64,000 nucleotides of DNA, taken from assembly GCA_002005325.1 (NCBI GenBank), contig CP017315.1, forward strand, positions 1,178,001-1,242,000, read 5' to 3'. Source of the DNA: Candidatus Tokpelaia hoelldoblerii (GTDB lineage Bacteria > Pseudomonadota > Alphaproteobacteria > Rhizobiales > Rhizobiaceae). This document shows, one piece after another, positions 8,493-17,962 of the stretch (the first letter of the stretch is position 1; each line of letters starts with the position of its first letter). Both the position numbers and the translations under genes were made by a program. A model generated the notes under the pieces. It made no database searches. It was not told where the DNA came from and worked only from the letters and a program-made list of their open reading frames with translations.

Positions 8493-8858
8493 TTACCCTG
8501 TTTCCGGCCGTTCTGACAGATCTGTCGTCAGCCACATTTTTTCCAGATTATAAAATTCGCGCACTTCAGGACGAAACAGATGGATAATAATATCGCCTGT
8601 ATCCACCAGCACCCAGTCAGCACCGGCAAGCCCCTCAACCTGAACAGATTTCCTGCCCTGTTCGCGCAGTTGCATGAGCAGATGGTCAGCGATTGCCGCC
8701 ACATGGCGGTTTGAGCGCCCCGAAGCAATCACCATATAATCTCCCAAGGCTGATTTGCCGCGAATATCAATAGAGACAATGTCTTCCGCCTTGGAATCTT
8801 CAAGGCTTGCCACAACCGATTCAAATTCGGCGGATGCAGAGGCGGAAGCCTCTTTCAC
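8493..8858 (-). CDS. rsfS: Ribosomal silencing factor
   Basis: RsfS (Iojap/YbeB family) binds L14 on the large subunit and blocks subunit joining when nutrients are short. Motifs ALGDYMVIASGRSNRH, GLAGADWVLVDTGDIIIHLF and REFYNLEKMW are characteristic. GTG 8858 gives 121 residues but has no recognisable Shine-Dalgarno. An in-frame CTG at 8903, fifteen codons upstream, follows AGGAAAGGG by 6 bases and may be the real start. No ATG, GTG or TTG in this frame suits that Shine-Dalgarno. Confidence 0.9.
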   Translation of the reverse strand: MKEASASASAEFESVVASLEDSKAEDIVSIDIRGKSALGDYMVIASGRSNRHVAAIADHLLMQLREQGRKSVQVEGLAGADWVLVDTGDIIIHLFRPEVREFYNLEKMWLTTDLSERPETG

Positions 8859-8995
8859 CGCTGCGGATACTGCTTTATCCGTCTTTTCCGCTGCCGTAGT
8901 CAGTGTCGACCCTTTCCTGTCACAAACATATCCTGCTTATAGAATATATCCATATCGCTTCCGGTTGCAAATTTATTTCTGTTTTTATTCAACTC

Positions 8996-9607
8996 TTATT
9001 TTTTCCGCAAAACAGTGGAAGACAGCGGCGAGAGAACCCCATGCAGAAAAACCCATGCCGGCGCCGGCGTCAGGCACAAGGTTTCCGCCTTGTCTTCCGC
9101 AATGCGAAACTGCGCAAATTCCTGCGCCATGACAGAAGCCACATCCGCTTCACTCGCACCCGGCCTGTCCACCACCGCCACCGGAACCGTGCTGACAATC
9201 CAGCGCCATTTCTGCCACTGGTGGAATGTCGCCAGATTATCCGCTCCCATCAGCCAGACAAAATGGACATCAGGGTTCTGTTGCAAAACATAAGCGATGG
9301 TATCCGCTGAATAGCGTGTGTGAATCGTATCTTCAAATGCTGTCACCTGAATGCGCGGGTCACGCACCAGTTCCTCACTCATGGCGACACGCTTGTCCAC
9401 AGAGCCGAGTTCGCTGTCATCCTTTAACGGATTGCCCGGTGTCACCATCCACCACACAGCATCAAGCTTCAAGCGCGCAACCGCGGTTTCCGCCACCAGC
9501 ACATGCCCCGCATGCGGCGGATTAAACGAACCGCCGAACAGCCCGATTTTCATGCCTTTTTTCGACCGCGGCATTTTCAGCCAGGGTTGAGGGTTTTCCC
9601 TGCTCAT
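8996..9607 (-). CDS. nadD: Nicotinate-nucleotide adenylyltransferase
   Basis: Transfers AMP from ATP to nicotinate mononucleotide in NAD synthesis. The nucleotidyltransferase signature GGSFNPPHAGH is followed by WWMVTPGNPLK, HFVWLMGADN and a C-terminal SSTVLRKK (usually SST-IR). ATG 9607 is chosen because it overlaps the proA stop as ATGA and has AGG 7 bases before it, giving 203 residues. A shorter start at MKIGLFGG would also leave the domain whole. It is translationally coupled to proA, as in other Rhizobiales. Confidence 0.94.
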   Translation of the reverse strand: MSRENPQPWLKMPRSKKGMKIGLFGGSFNPPHAGHVLVAETAVARLKLDAVWWMVTPGNPLKDDSELGSVDKRVAMSEELVRDPRIQVTAFEDTIHTRYSADTIAYVLQQNPDVHFVWLMGADNLATFHQWQKWRWIVSTVPVAVVDRPGASEADVASVMAQEFAQFRIAEDKAETLCLTPAPAWVFLHGVLSPLSSTVLRKK

Positions 9608-10857
9608 GACCGCACCTGCCCATTGCCATGAACGCAATATTTGAATGATGTCAACTGTTCCACTCCAATCGGCCCGCGCGCATGCATCTTGCCGGTGGCG
9701 ATGCCGATTTCCGCGCCAAAGCCGAATTCACCGCCATCGGCAAACTGTGTCGAGGCATTATGCACTAAAATAGCGGAATCAATGCGATTGAAAAACGCTT
9801 CCACAACCCGGGTGTCCTGCGCAATCACCGCCTCCGTATGGTGTGAAGAATAACGGTTGATATGTTCAATCGCGCCATCCACACCGTCAACCAGTTTAAC
9901 AGAGATAACGGCGCCGAGATATTCCGTTTGCCAGTCCTGTTCCTCAACCGGCCGGGCGGCGGCAAACAGCGCCCGCACTTCATCCGTGCCGCGGATTTCG
10001 CACCCCTTCTCAACAAGGGCCTGCAAGACCGGCGGCAGGTGGGTTTGCGCCGCCGCACGGTCTACCAGCAGTGTTTCCGCCGCGCCGCAAATGCCGGTAC
10101 GGCGCATTTTGGCATTAGCGCTGACAGCGCAGGCCATGGCGATATCGGCTGATTTATCGACATAGACATGACACAGCCCTTCCAGATGGGCAAAAACCGG
10201 CACGCGCGCATCCTGCTGCACCCGGGCAACCAGCCCTTTGCCGCCGCGCGGCACAATCACATCAATCGCACCGCCCAGGCCTTGCAGCATTTCACCGACA
10301 GCGGCGCGGTCTGCCGTTGTCACCAGCTGCACCGCATCACGCGGCAGGCCGGCTGCCTCCAGCCCCTTCTGCATGGCGGCATGAATAGCGGTGGAGGAAT
10401 GGATAGAATCTGAGCCGCCGCGCAAAATCACCGCATTACCGGCTTTAAAACACAGTGCTGCCGCGTCAGCCGTGACATTCGGGCGGCTTTCATAAATGAC
10501 GCCGACAACACCAAGCGGTGTGCGCACCCGTTTGATATTCAGGCCGTTTGGCCGCTCCCATTCTGATACCACCTGCCCGACAGGGTCAGGCAGGTGCGCA
10601 ATCAGCCGCACACTGGCAACGATTGTCTGCAAACGTTCTTCATCAAGGCGCAGCCGGTCAACCATCGCCGCTGACAGGCCATTTTTTTCTCCCTTTTCAA
10701 CATCAAGGCGGTTTTGCGCCAATATTGCCGCGCTGTCCGCCTGCACATGCCCGGCCATAGCCAGCAATGCGGCGGTTTTCACCCCTTCCGGTGTCATGGC
10801 GAGCTGCTGCTGCGCTTCACGCGCCCGCACGCCCATCATCTGCATTTCAATCTTCAT
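9604..10857 (-). CDS. proA: Gamma-glutamyl phosphate reductase
   Basis: Second enzyme of proline synthesis: reduces gamma-glutamyl phosphate to glutamate semialdehyde with NADPH. The 417 residues belong to the aldehyde-dehydrogenase fold. VYESRP-type motif (GVIYESRPNVTADAAALC), the GNAVILRGGSDS stretch and the catalytic cysteine region AKMRRTGICGAAETLLVD are present. It overlaps proB by 4 bases (ATGA) and nadD by 4 bases, so proB-proA-nadD are coupled. Confidence 0.96.
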   Translation of the reverse strand: MKIEMQMMGVRAREAQQQLAMTPEGVKTAALLAMAGHVQADSAAILAQNRLDVEKGEKNGLSAAMVDRLRLDEERLQTIVASVRLIAHLPDPVGQVVSEWERPNGLNIKRVRTPLGVVGVIYESRPNVTADAAALCFKAGNAVILRGGSDSIHSSTAIHAAMQKGLEAAGLPRDAVQLVTTADRAAVGEMLQGLGGAIDVIVPRGGKGLVARVQQDARVPVFAHLEGLCHVYVDKSADIAMACAVSANAKMRRTGICGAAETLLVDRAAAQTHLPPVLQALVEKGCEIRGTDEVRALFAAARPVEEQDWQTEYLGAVISVKLVDGVDGAIEHINRYSSHHTEAVIAQDTRVVEAFFNRIDSAILVHNASTQFADGGEFGFGAEIGIATGKMHARGPIGVEQLTSFKYCVHGNGQVRS

Positions 10858-12014
10858 GGCCGCTTCCTCCCAACCATACGGCGCACCACCATATCATTGC
10901 GGTGAATCATCGCCGCCCGCGCTTCATGCCCCAATAATCCCGCCAGCTCAGCGCTCTGGCAGCCGGCGATCCTTGCTGCCTCAGGCGCATTATAACTGGC
11001 AAGGCCGCGGGCAATTTCCACGCTGTCCTTATCCAGAACCGCCACCGTATCGCCGCGCGCAAATGTTCCCTCAACCGCAGTAACACCGGCAGGCAGAAGC
11101 GATTTGCCAGCAAGCAATGCTGCTGCCGCCCCGGCATCAACCCGCAGGCAGCCGGCAGGTTTCAAATGGCCGGAAATCCAGCTTTTCCACGCACTGACCG
11201 GCTTGCCGGCGGCACAGAAAAATGTTGCCCGCCCGCCCGCGTCAATCGCCTTTAGCGGATGCAGCCGCTTGCCGGAGGTGATAATCATCGCCGTTCCGGC
11301 AGCGGTGGCGATTTTACCGGCATCCAGTTTGGTTTTCATGCCGCCGCGTGAAATCTCGGAAGCCGCCCCGCCCGCCATGGCTTCAATCTCCGGCGTAATG
11401 GCCCCCACCACCGGCAAAAACTGTGCTGTCTCGTCAAGATGCGGCGGGGCGGTATAAAGCCCGTCAACATCTGACAGCAGCACCAGCAAGTCCGCCCCCG
11501 TCATGGTGGCGACACGCGCGGCCAGCCGGTCATTGTCACCATAGCGGATTTCGCTGGTGGCAACCGTGTCATTTTCATTAATAACCGGCACCGCACCACA
11601 CTCCAGCAGCGTCTCAACCGTCGCGCGGGCATTCAGATAGCGCCGCCGCTCTTCCGTATCGGCCAGGGTGAGCAGAATCTGCCCCGCATGCAGATCATAT
11701 GCGCCAAGATGATCGGCATAAGCGCGCGCCAGTTCAATCTGGCCGACAGAGGCGCAGGCCTGGCTTTCCTCAAGCCGCAAATGACGGCAAGGAAAAGACA
11801 ACAGGGTGCGGCCAAGAGCGATAGCGCCGGAAGAAACCACCAGAACCTGCGTGCCTGCTTTTGCCAGCGCGGCAATATCAGCGGCCAGACTTTGCAACCA
11901 TTGCGTGCGCAAGCCGCTTTGCCGGTCAACCAGCAGGGCAGAGCCGATTTTAACGACAATCCGCCGGTAATGCGCCAATGCCTGCAAAGACCGGGACTGC
12001 AAAGCACGGCTCAT
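10854..12014 (-). CDS. proB: Glutamate 5-kinase
   Basis: First committed enzyme of proline synthesis: phosphorylates glutamate with ATP and is normally feedback-inhibited by proline. The amino-acid kinase domain (VVKIGSALLV, VSSGAIALG, INENDTVA, GGMKTKL) is followed by a C-terminal PUA domain. ATG 12014 (386 residues) is chosen because GAGGAA lies about 8 bases upstream and it starts one base after the obgE stop. The open frame to 12053 overlaps obgE and has no support. Confidence 0.95.
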   Translation of the reverse strand: MSRALQSRSLQALAHYRRIVVKIGSALLVDRQSGLRTQWLQSLAADIAALAKAGTQVLVVSSGAIALGRTLLSFPCRHLRLEESQACASVGQIELARAYADHLGAYDLHAGQILLTLADTEERRRYLNARATVETLLECGAVPVINENDTVATSEIRYGDNDRLAARVATMTGADLLVLLSDVDGLYTAPPHLDETAQFLPVVGAITPEIEAMAGGAASEISRGGMKTKLDAGKIATAAGTAMIITSGKRLHPLKAIDAGGRATFFCAAGKPVSAWKSWISGHLKPAGCLRVDAGAAAALLAGKSLLPAGVTAVEGTFARGDTVAVLDKDSVEIARGLASYNAPEAARIAGCQSAELAGLLGHEARAAMIHRNDMVVRRMVGRKRP

Positions 12015-12015
12015 A

Positions 12016-13029
12016 TCATCGTTCCTCTTGCCGTTCACCGCGTTGCGCATCAATCACCGCCAGCAGCGCCCGCTGCACCGCATCCAGCCCCTGATGTGTC
12101 GCGGAGGAAAGCGCCAGCACCTTCATGCCGCTCGCTTTTTCAAGCGCCGCCATTTTTTCCCGCCGCATCTCATCATCAACAACATCACATTGTGACAGAG
12201 CAACAATCTCGCGCTTGGCCTCAAGGCCGTTGCCATAAGCTTCCAGCTCATGGCGGATGGTCTTGTAGGCTTTGGCGACATCCTCCTCGCGCGCGGAAAC
12301 AAGATGCAGCACAACGCTTGTGCGCTCGACATGGCCCAGAAAACGGTCGCCAATGCCCACACCCTCATGCGCCCCCTCAATCAGGCCAGGAATATCGGCA
12401 ATGACAAATTCGCGCCCGTCCATGCGCGCCACGCCCAGATTAGGGTGTAGTGTGGTGAAGGGATAATCGGCAATTTTCGGCTTGGCCGCAGTGACAGCGG
12501 CAAGAAAGGTTGATTTTCCGGCATTGGGCAGACCAACCAGACCAGCGTCAGCAATCAACTTCAGGCGTAACCAGACAGTGCGCACTTCGCCTTCAAGCCC
12601 GGGATTGGCGCGGCGCGGCGCGCGATTGGTCGAGGTGGTAAAATGCAGATTGCCAAAACCGCCATTGCCGCCCTTGGCCAAACGGTAGCGCTGGCCGATT
12701 TCGGTCAAATCGCAAATCAGCGTTTCATTGTCTTCCTCATAGATCTGTGTACCGACCGGCACTTTCAAAATTACATCCGTCCCTTTGGCGCCAGTGCGGT
12801 TGCGCCCCATGCCGTGCATGCCGATTTTCGCCTTGAAATGCTGCTGATAGCGGTAATCAATCAACGTGTTAAGTCCATTTACGACTTCTGCCCAGACATC
12901 TCCACCACGGCCGCCATCGCCACCATCCGGCCCGCCGAATTCCAGAAATTTCTCACGGCGGAAGGAAACAGCCCCCGCCCCGCCATCGCCCGCGCGGATA
13001 TATATTTTTGCCTGATCGAGAAATTTCAT
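12016..13029 (-). CDS. obgE: GTPase Obg (ObgE/CgtA)
   Basis: Essential GTPase that acts in assembly of the 50S ribosomal subunit and growth control. The glycine-rich Obg fold occupies residues 1-158. The G domain follows: G1 GLPNAGKST, G3 DIPGLIEGA, G4 SQCD (Ser-Gln in place of Asn-Lys, as in many rhizobial Obg proteins) and G5 SSA. At 337 residues it lacks the variable C-terminal extension of some orthologues. rplU and rpmA, often just upstream, are replaced here by metH. Confidence 0.95.
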   Translation of the reverse strand: MKFLDQAKIYIRAGDGGAGAVSFRREKFLEFGGPDGGDGGRGGDVWAEVVNGLNTLIDYRYQQHFKAKIGMHGMGRNRTGAKGTDVILKVPVGTQIYEEDNETLICDLTEIGQRYRLAKGGNGGFGNLHFTTSTNRAPRRANPGLEGEVRTVWLRLKLIADAGLVGLPNAGKSTFLAAVTAAKPKIADYPFTTLHPNLGVARMDGREFVIADIPGLIEGAHEGVGIGDRFLGHVERTSVVLHLVSAREEDVAKAYKTIRHELEAYGNGLEAKREIVALSQCDVVDDEMRREKMAALEKASGMKVLALSSATHQGLDAVQRALLAVIDAQRGERQEER

Positions 13030-13139
13030 GAATGCCGGTCTTTCGCTCTATTCCAAAATATGCCTTATACAGCATAAAACACCCGTTATACAAGATAATC
13101 GCATGGCAAGCGTGTGCAAACGATATATTAACCCGTCTC

Positions 13140-16100
13140 TTATCCTTCGGGCATATAATTAAGGACAGGCGCAAGCCAGCGCTCCACCTCCGCAACCGGC
13201 ATATTTTTGCGCGCGGCATAGTCTTCCACCTGATCACGTTCCACCTTTGCCACGCCGAAATAATAGCTTTCAGGATGTGAAAAATAAAGCCCGGCCACGG
13301 TTGAACCCGGCCACATGGCATAGCTGCCTGTCAGTTCCACACCGGTATTTTTTTCAGCGTCAAGCAAATCAAACAATGTGCGCTTTTCCGTATGATCCGG
13401 CTGGGCGGGATAGCCGGGCGCGGGGCGGATGCCTTTATAGGGTTCAGTGATGAGCTCTTCCGGCATGTAATGCTCTGCCGCCGCATAGCCCCAGAACGCC
13501 TTGCGCACGCGCTCATGCATCAATTCAGCAAAGCTTTCCGCAAAACGATCGGACAACGCTTTCACCAGAATGGCCGAATAATCATCATTGGCGCGTTCAA
13601 AGCGCTCAACCAGCGCCTGCTCGCCAAAGCCTGCCGTTACGACAAAGCCGCCAAGATAGTCTGCTTTGCCACTTGTTTGCGGCGCGACAAAGTCCGCAAG
13701 CGCCAGATTGGCAACATTCTCGCGCCGCGTCAGTTGCTGGCGCAAAGTGTAAAAGGTCACCAGCTCCTGCTTGCGGCTTTCGTCCGTATAAAGGCGGATA
13801 TCATCGCCCACACTGTTTGCCGGCCAGAAGCCGATAACTGCCTTGGGCTGGAACCATTTTTCCGCAATAATCTGCCCCAGCATGGCGCAAGCGTCAGCAT
13901 AAAGCTGGCGGGCGACAACGCCCTGTTTTTCATCCTCCAGAATAGCCGGAAAACGCCCGCGCAGCTCCCAGCTCTGGAAAAACGGCGTCCAGTCAAAATA
14001 CCGGCTGAGCTCCGCCAGATCCCAATTGTCAAAAACCTTTGTGCCAAGGAAGGAAGGTTTTGGCGGCGTATAGCCAGCCCAGTCGAGTTTCAGGGCATTG
14101 GCGCGCGCCTGCGCCAAAGGCAGACGCTTTTTCGCCGCCTCACCCTTCTCATGCGCATGAGCGACCTTTGCATAGTCTTCCCGTATCGCGGCAACAGTCT
14201 TTTCTTTTGCAATGGGAGAAAGCAGCGACGCAACCACGCCCACCGTGCGGCTGGCATCCAGCACATAAACCGCCTGCCCGCGCTGATATTGTGGATGGAT
14301 TTTCACAGCTGTATGCACACGGCTGGTAGTCGCCCCGCCAATCAGCAGCGGAATATCAAAACCTTCTTTTTCCATTTCCGCCGCGACATTGACCATTTCA
14401 TCCAGTGACGGCGTGATAAGGCCGGACAGGCCGATAGCGTCCGCCTTTTCCTCGCGCGCCGTTTGCAGGATCTTCGCCGCCGGCACCATCACCCCAAGGT
14501 CGATAATCTCATAATTGTTGCAGGCCAGCACAACACCGACAATATTTTTGCCAATGTCATGCACATCGCCTTTGACAGTCGCCAGCACAATTTTACCGGC
14601 ACTGCGGTGCACAGCGCCGCCACCGGCTTTTTCCGTTTCCATATAAGGCAACAGCACCGCCACAGCCTGCTTCATCACCCGGGCGGATTTGACCACTTGC
14701 GGCAGGAACATCTTGCCCGCGCCGAACAGGTCGCCAACCACATTCATACCGGCCATCAACGGCCCTTCAATCACATCCAGCGGGCGGACGGCTGAAAGGC
14801 GCGCCTCTTCCGTATCCCCTGCAATATATTCGGTTATACCGTTGACCAGCGCGTGCTCCAGCCGTTTTTCAACCGGCCAGTCACGCCAGGCAAGGTCTTT
14901 GGCGTCCGCCTGGCCGCTTGCCGCGCCGCGATATTTTTCCGCCAGTTCCAGCAGGCGTTCGGTTGCTCCCGCGTCAACATTCATCACCACATCTTCACAG
15001 GCGCGGCGCAATTCCGCGTCAATGCTTTCATAAACCGCCAGCTGGCCGGCATTGACAATGCCCATATCCATACCGGCAGAAATAGCGCGGTACAAAAACA
15101 CGGCGTGCATAGCCTCACGCACCGGCTCATTGCCGCGGAAGGAAAAAGACAGGTTGGAAACACCGCCCGAAACATGCACATGCGGCAGGGTGGCGCGGAT
15201 TTCCTTCACCGCCTCGATAAAATCAACGCCGTAATTGTTATGCTCTTCAATGCCGGTGGCAACAGCAAAAATATTCGGGTCAAAGATAATATCCTGCGGC
15301 GGGAAACCGACCTTCCCTGTCAAGATTTTATAGGCGCGGATGCAGATCGCCACCTTGCGCTCCTTGCTGTCGGCCTGCCCCTGCTCGTCAAACGCCATAA
15401 CAACAACCGCCGCACCATAAGCGCGCGCCAGCCTGGCGTGTTCAACAAAGGCTTCCTCCCCCTCTTTCAACGAAATGGAATTGACAATCGCCTTGCCCTG
15501 CACGCATTTCAGACCGGCTTCAATCACGTCCCATCTGGACGAATCAATCATCACCGGCACGCGGGAAATATCGGGCTCTGCCGCCAGCAGGTTCAAAAAC
15601 TCCACCATCACGGCTTTTGAATCAATCAGGCCCTCATCCATATTGATGTCAATCACCTGCGCGCCGTTTTCAACCTGCGCCCGCGCCACCTCCAAAGCGG
15701 CGCTGTAATCGCCTGCTGTGATCAGCTTGCGGAAACGCGCCGAACCGGTGACATTGGTGCGCTCGCCGATATTGACAAAGGGAATATCCGGGATGAGCGT
15801 GAACGGCTCAAGACCGGAAAGGTGCAGGTAAGGCGCAACCTTCGGCACAGCACGCGGGGCGAATTCCTTTACCGTTTCCGCCACTGCGCTTATATGCTCC
15901 GGTGTCGAGCCACAACAGCCGCCAACAATATTCACCAGGCCGTCACGGGCAAAATCTGCCACATCGGCCGCCATCTTCTCCGGCGTTTCATCATATTCAC
16001 CAAAAGCATTGGGCAGGCCGGCATTGGGATAGGCGCAAATCAGCGTATCAGCCCCGCCCGACAGTTCCTTAAGGTGCGGCTGCATGGCTTCTGCCCCCAG

Positions 16101-16886
16101 CGCGCAATTCAGCCCGACAGAAAAGGGCTGTGCATGGGCAACAGAATACCAGAACGCCGTCGGCGTCTGCCCGGAAAGCGTGCGCCCCGACAGATCGGTA
16201 ATGGTGCCGGAAATCATCAGCGGCAGAGAAACGCGCTTCTCGGCAAAAATTTCCTGCGCGGCAAAAATCGCCGCCTTGGCATTGAGCGTATCAAAAATCG
16301 TTTCAACCAGCAGAAGATCCGCACCGCCATCAATCAGCCCGCGAATCTGCTCGCCATAAGCAAGGCGCAAATCATCAAAGGTTACAGCGCGATAGCCTGG
16401 ATTGTTAACATCCGGCGACATGGAAGCGGTGCGGTTGGTCGGGCCGATTGCCCCGGCAACAAAGCGCAATGCCCCATCATGTTTTTGCGCCCGCTCCGCC
16501 GCGCGGCGCGCCAGCCGTGCCCCGTCACGGTTCAACTCATAAACCATCTCCTCCATGCCATAATCGGCCTGTGCTATACGCGTGGAAGAAAAAGTGTTGG
16601 TCTCGAGAATATCCGCGCCCGCCAGCGCATAACGATAATGGATTTCTTCTATCTCTTTCGGCTGGGTCAGCGTCAGCAGGTCATTATTGCCTTTCAGCGC
16701 GCAATCGCACACGGCAAAACGGCTGCCGCGGAAATGTTCTTCCTGAAAGCCCAATCCCTGAATCTGCGTGCCCATAGCGCCATCCAGAATCAGGATCCGC
16801 TCCCTGGCCAGCGCTTTCAGCCTTGCCAGACGGTTTACCGCGGGTTGTTTATCGCCAAAGAGCGAAGAAGCCGGATGAGTCATCAT
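13140..16886 (-). CDS. metH: Cobalamin-dependent methionine synthase
   Basis: Transfers a methyl group from methyltetrahydrofolate through cobalamin to homocysteine. All four modules are present in order. The homocysteine domain carries the zinc cysteines (GLNC, and GGCCGSTPEHI near residue 310). Then come the pteroate domain, the cobalamin domain with GDVHDIGKNIVGVVL (the His that ligates cobalt), and a C-terminal AdoMet reactivation domain. ATG 16886, or the adjacent ATG 16883, starts about 1249 residues and follows AAAAGG by 6 bases. Its presence with metE means B12 is used when available. A perfect dyad at 16917-16940 lies just upstream. Confidence 0.96.
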   Translation of the reverse strand: MMTHPASSLFGDKQPAVNRLARLKALARERILILDGAMGTQIQGLGFQEEHFRGSRFAVCDCALKGNNDLLTLTQPKEIEEIHYRYALAGADILETNTFSSTRIAQADYGMEEMVYELNRDGARLARRAAERAQKHDGALRFVAGAIGPTNRTASMSPDVNNPGYRAVTFDDLRLAYGEQIRGLIDGGADLLLVETIFDTLNAKAAIFAAQEIFAEKRVSLPLMISGTITDLSGRTLSGQTPTAFWYSVAHAQPFSVGLNCALGAEAMQPHLKELSGGADTLICAYPNAGLPNAFGEYDETPEKMAADVADFARDGLVNIVGGCCGSTPEHISAVAETVKEFAPRAVPKVAPYLHLSGLEPFTLIPDIPFVNIGERTNVTGSARFRKLITAGDYSAALEVARAQVENGAQVIDINMDEGLIDSKAVMVEFLNLLAAEPDISRVPVMIDSSRWDVIEAGLKCVQGKAIVNSISLKEGEEAFVEHARLARAYGAAVVVMAFDEQGQADSKERKVAICIRAYKILTGKVGFPPQDIIFDPNIFAVATGIEEHNNYGVDFIEAVKEIRATLPHVHVSGGVSNLSFSFRGNEPVREAMHAVFLYRAISAGMDMGIVNAGQLAVYESIDAELRRACEDVVMNVDAGATERLLELAEKYRGAASGQADAKDLAWRDWPVEKRLEHALVNGITEYIAGDTEEARLSAVRPLDVIEGPLMAGMNVVGDLFGAGKMFLPQVVKSARVMKQAVAVLLPYMETEKAGGGAVHRSAGKIVLATVKGDVHDIGKNIVGVVLACNNYEIIDLGVMVPAAKILQTAREEKADAIGLSGLITPSLDEMVNVAAEMEKEGFDIPLLIGGATTSRVHTAVKIHPQYQRGQAVYVLDASRTVGVVASLLSPIAKEKTVAAIREDYAKVAHAHEKGEAAKKRLPLAQARANALKLDWAGYTPPKPSFLGTKVFDNWDLAELSRYFDWTPFFQSWELRGRFPAILEDEKQGVVARQLYADACAMLGQIIAEKWFQPKAVIGFWPANSVGDDIRLYTDESRKQELVTFYTLRQQLTRRENVANLALADFVAPQTSGKADYLGGFVVTAGFGEQALVERFERANDDYSAILVKALSDRFAESFAELMHERVRKAFWGYAAAEHYMPEELITEPYKGIRPAPGYPAQPDHTEKRTLFDLLDAEKNTGVELTGSYAMWPGSTVAGLYFSHPESYYFGVAKVERDQVEDYAARKNMPVAEVERWLAPVLNYMPEG

Positions 16887-16916
16887 GTCGCGCCTTTTAT
16901 TACCTCCCTTCCCGCA

Positions 16917-16940
16917 TGACATAAAGGAATCTTTATGTCA
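16917..16940 (-). promoter_or_regulatory. Operator-like dyad upstream of metH
   Basis: TGACATAAAG, 4 bases, CTTTATGTCA is a perfect 10-base inverted repeat, 31 bases before the metH ATG. It is AT-rich and has no T run, so it looks like a protein-binding site rather than a terminator. The regulator is unknown. ArsR-type regulators that sense S-adenosylhomocysteine control metH in some Proteobacteria and are one possibility. Confidence 0.4.
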
Positions 16941-16974
16941 ATCACAAAGGCGCGCGCCTGAAACTCAAATCCGC

Positions 16975-17949
16975 TTAAAACTCCCAATCATCATCCGTGG
17001 TGGCAACGGCAGTGCCGATAACATAAGAAGAGCCGGAGCCGGAGAAAAAGTCGTGATTTTCGTCTGAATTGGGGGAAAGCGCCGACAGAATCGCCGGATT
17101 GACGCGGCAGATTTCCTGTGCGAACAGCGGCTCAAACCCAAGGTTCATCAGAGCCTTATTGGCATTATAATGCAGAAAGACCTTAACATCCTCACTCAAG
17201 CCCAGATCATCATAAAGCTGTTCAGTGTATCGGGTTTCAACCTCATACAAATCCAGCAACAGCTGACAAGCGAAATCCTTTAATTCTTCCTGCTCTTTCG
17301 CGCTTAGCTTCTGATAACCCAGCTGGAATTTATAGCCGATATAACAGCCATGCACCGCCTCATCACGGATAATCAGGCGGATAAGGTCAGCCGTATTGGT
17401 CAGCTTTGCCCGACTTGACCAGTACATCGGCAGATAAAAGCCAGAATAGAACAAAAAGCTTTCCAGAAAAACAGAAGCGATTTTGCGCCGCAGCGGGTCT
17501 TGCCCGTGATAAAGCCCCAGAATCAGATTGGCCTTTTTCTGCAAATGCTCGTTCTCACGCGACCAGCGGTAAGCGTCATCCACATCCGGCGTCAGGCACA
17601 GGGTGGAAAAAATCGAGGAATAAGACCGCGCATGCACCGCCTCCATAAAGGCGATGTTGGAAAGCACCGCCTCTTCATGCGGCGTCACCGCATCCGGCAT
17701 CAGCGAAACCGCGCCAACTGTGTTCTGCACCGTGTCAAGCAGTGTCAAGCCGGTAAAAACCCGGATGGTGAGTTGCTTTTCCGCTTCTGTCAGGCTGCCC
17801 CATGAAGGGATGTCATTGGACAGCGGGATTTTTTCCGGCAGCCAGAAATTACCGGTCAGGCGGTTCCAGACTTCCAGATCTTTCTCATCTTCAATACGGT
17901 TCCAGTTCACCGCCAGAATTGCGGCGTTTTTATCCAAAAGTGTCGTCAT
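16975..17949 (-). CDS. nrdF: Class Ib ribonucleotide reductase, beta (radical) subunit
   Basis: Cytosolic dimetal/tyrosyl-radical subunit of aerobic ribonucleotide reductase. Ferritin-like helices carry the metal ligands in the usual places: Glu and His around AVLSNIAFMEAVHARSYS, and RDEAVHGCYIGYKF. The C-terminus (AVATTDDDWEF) is the conserved tail that docks on NrdE. The 324 residues are standard. It is the last gene of nrdHIEF, 13 bases after nrdE. NrdF can use a manganese cofactor assembled with NrdI. Confidence 0.95.
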   Translation of the reverse strand: MTTLLDKNAAILAVNWNRIEDEKDLEVWNRLTGNFWLPEKIPLSNDIPSWGSLTEAEKQLTIRVFTGLTLLDTVQNTVGAVSLMPDAVTPHEEAVLSNIAFMEAVHARSYSSIFSTLCLTPDVDDAYRWSRENEHLQKKANLILGLYHGQDPLRRKIASVFLESFLFYSGFYLPMYWSSRAKLTNTADLIRLIIRDEAVHGCYIGYKFQLGYQKLSAKEQEELKDFACQLLLDLYEVETRYTEQLYDDLGLSEDVKVFLHYNANKALMNLGFEPLFAQEICRVNPAILSALSPNSDENHDFFSGSGSSYVIGTAVATTDDDWEF

Positions 17950-17962
17950 TTTTTATCAATCC

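Noticed and set aside
15822..16919. Long plus-strand open frame opposite metH
   Set aside because: Shadow of metH. Rich in Arg, His and Gln, with no domain and no Shine-Dalgarno.
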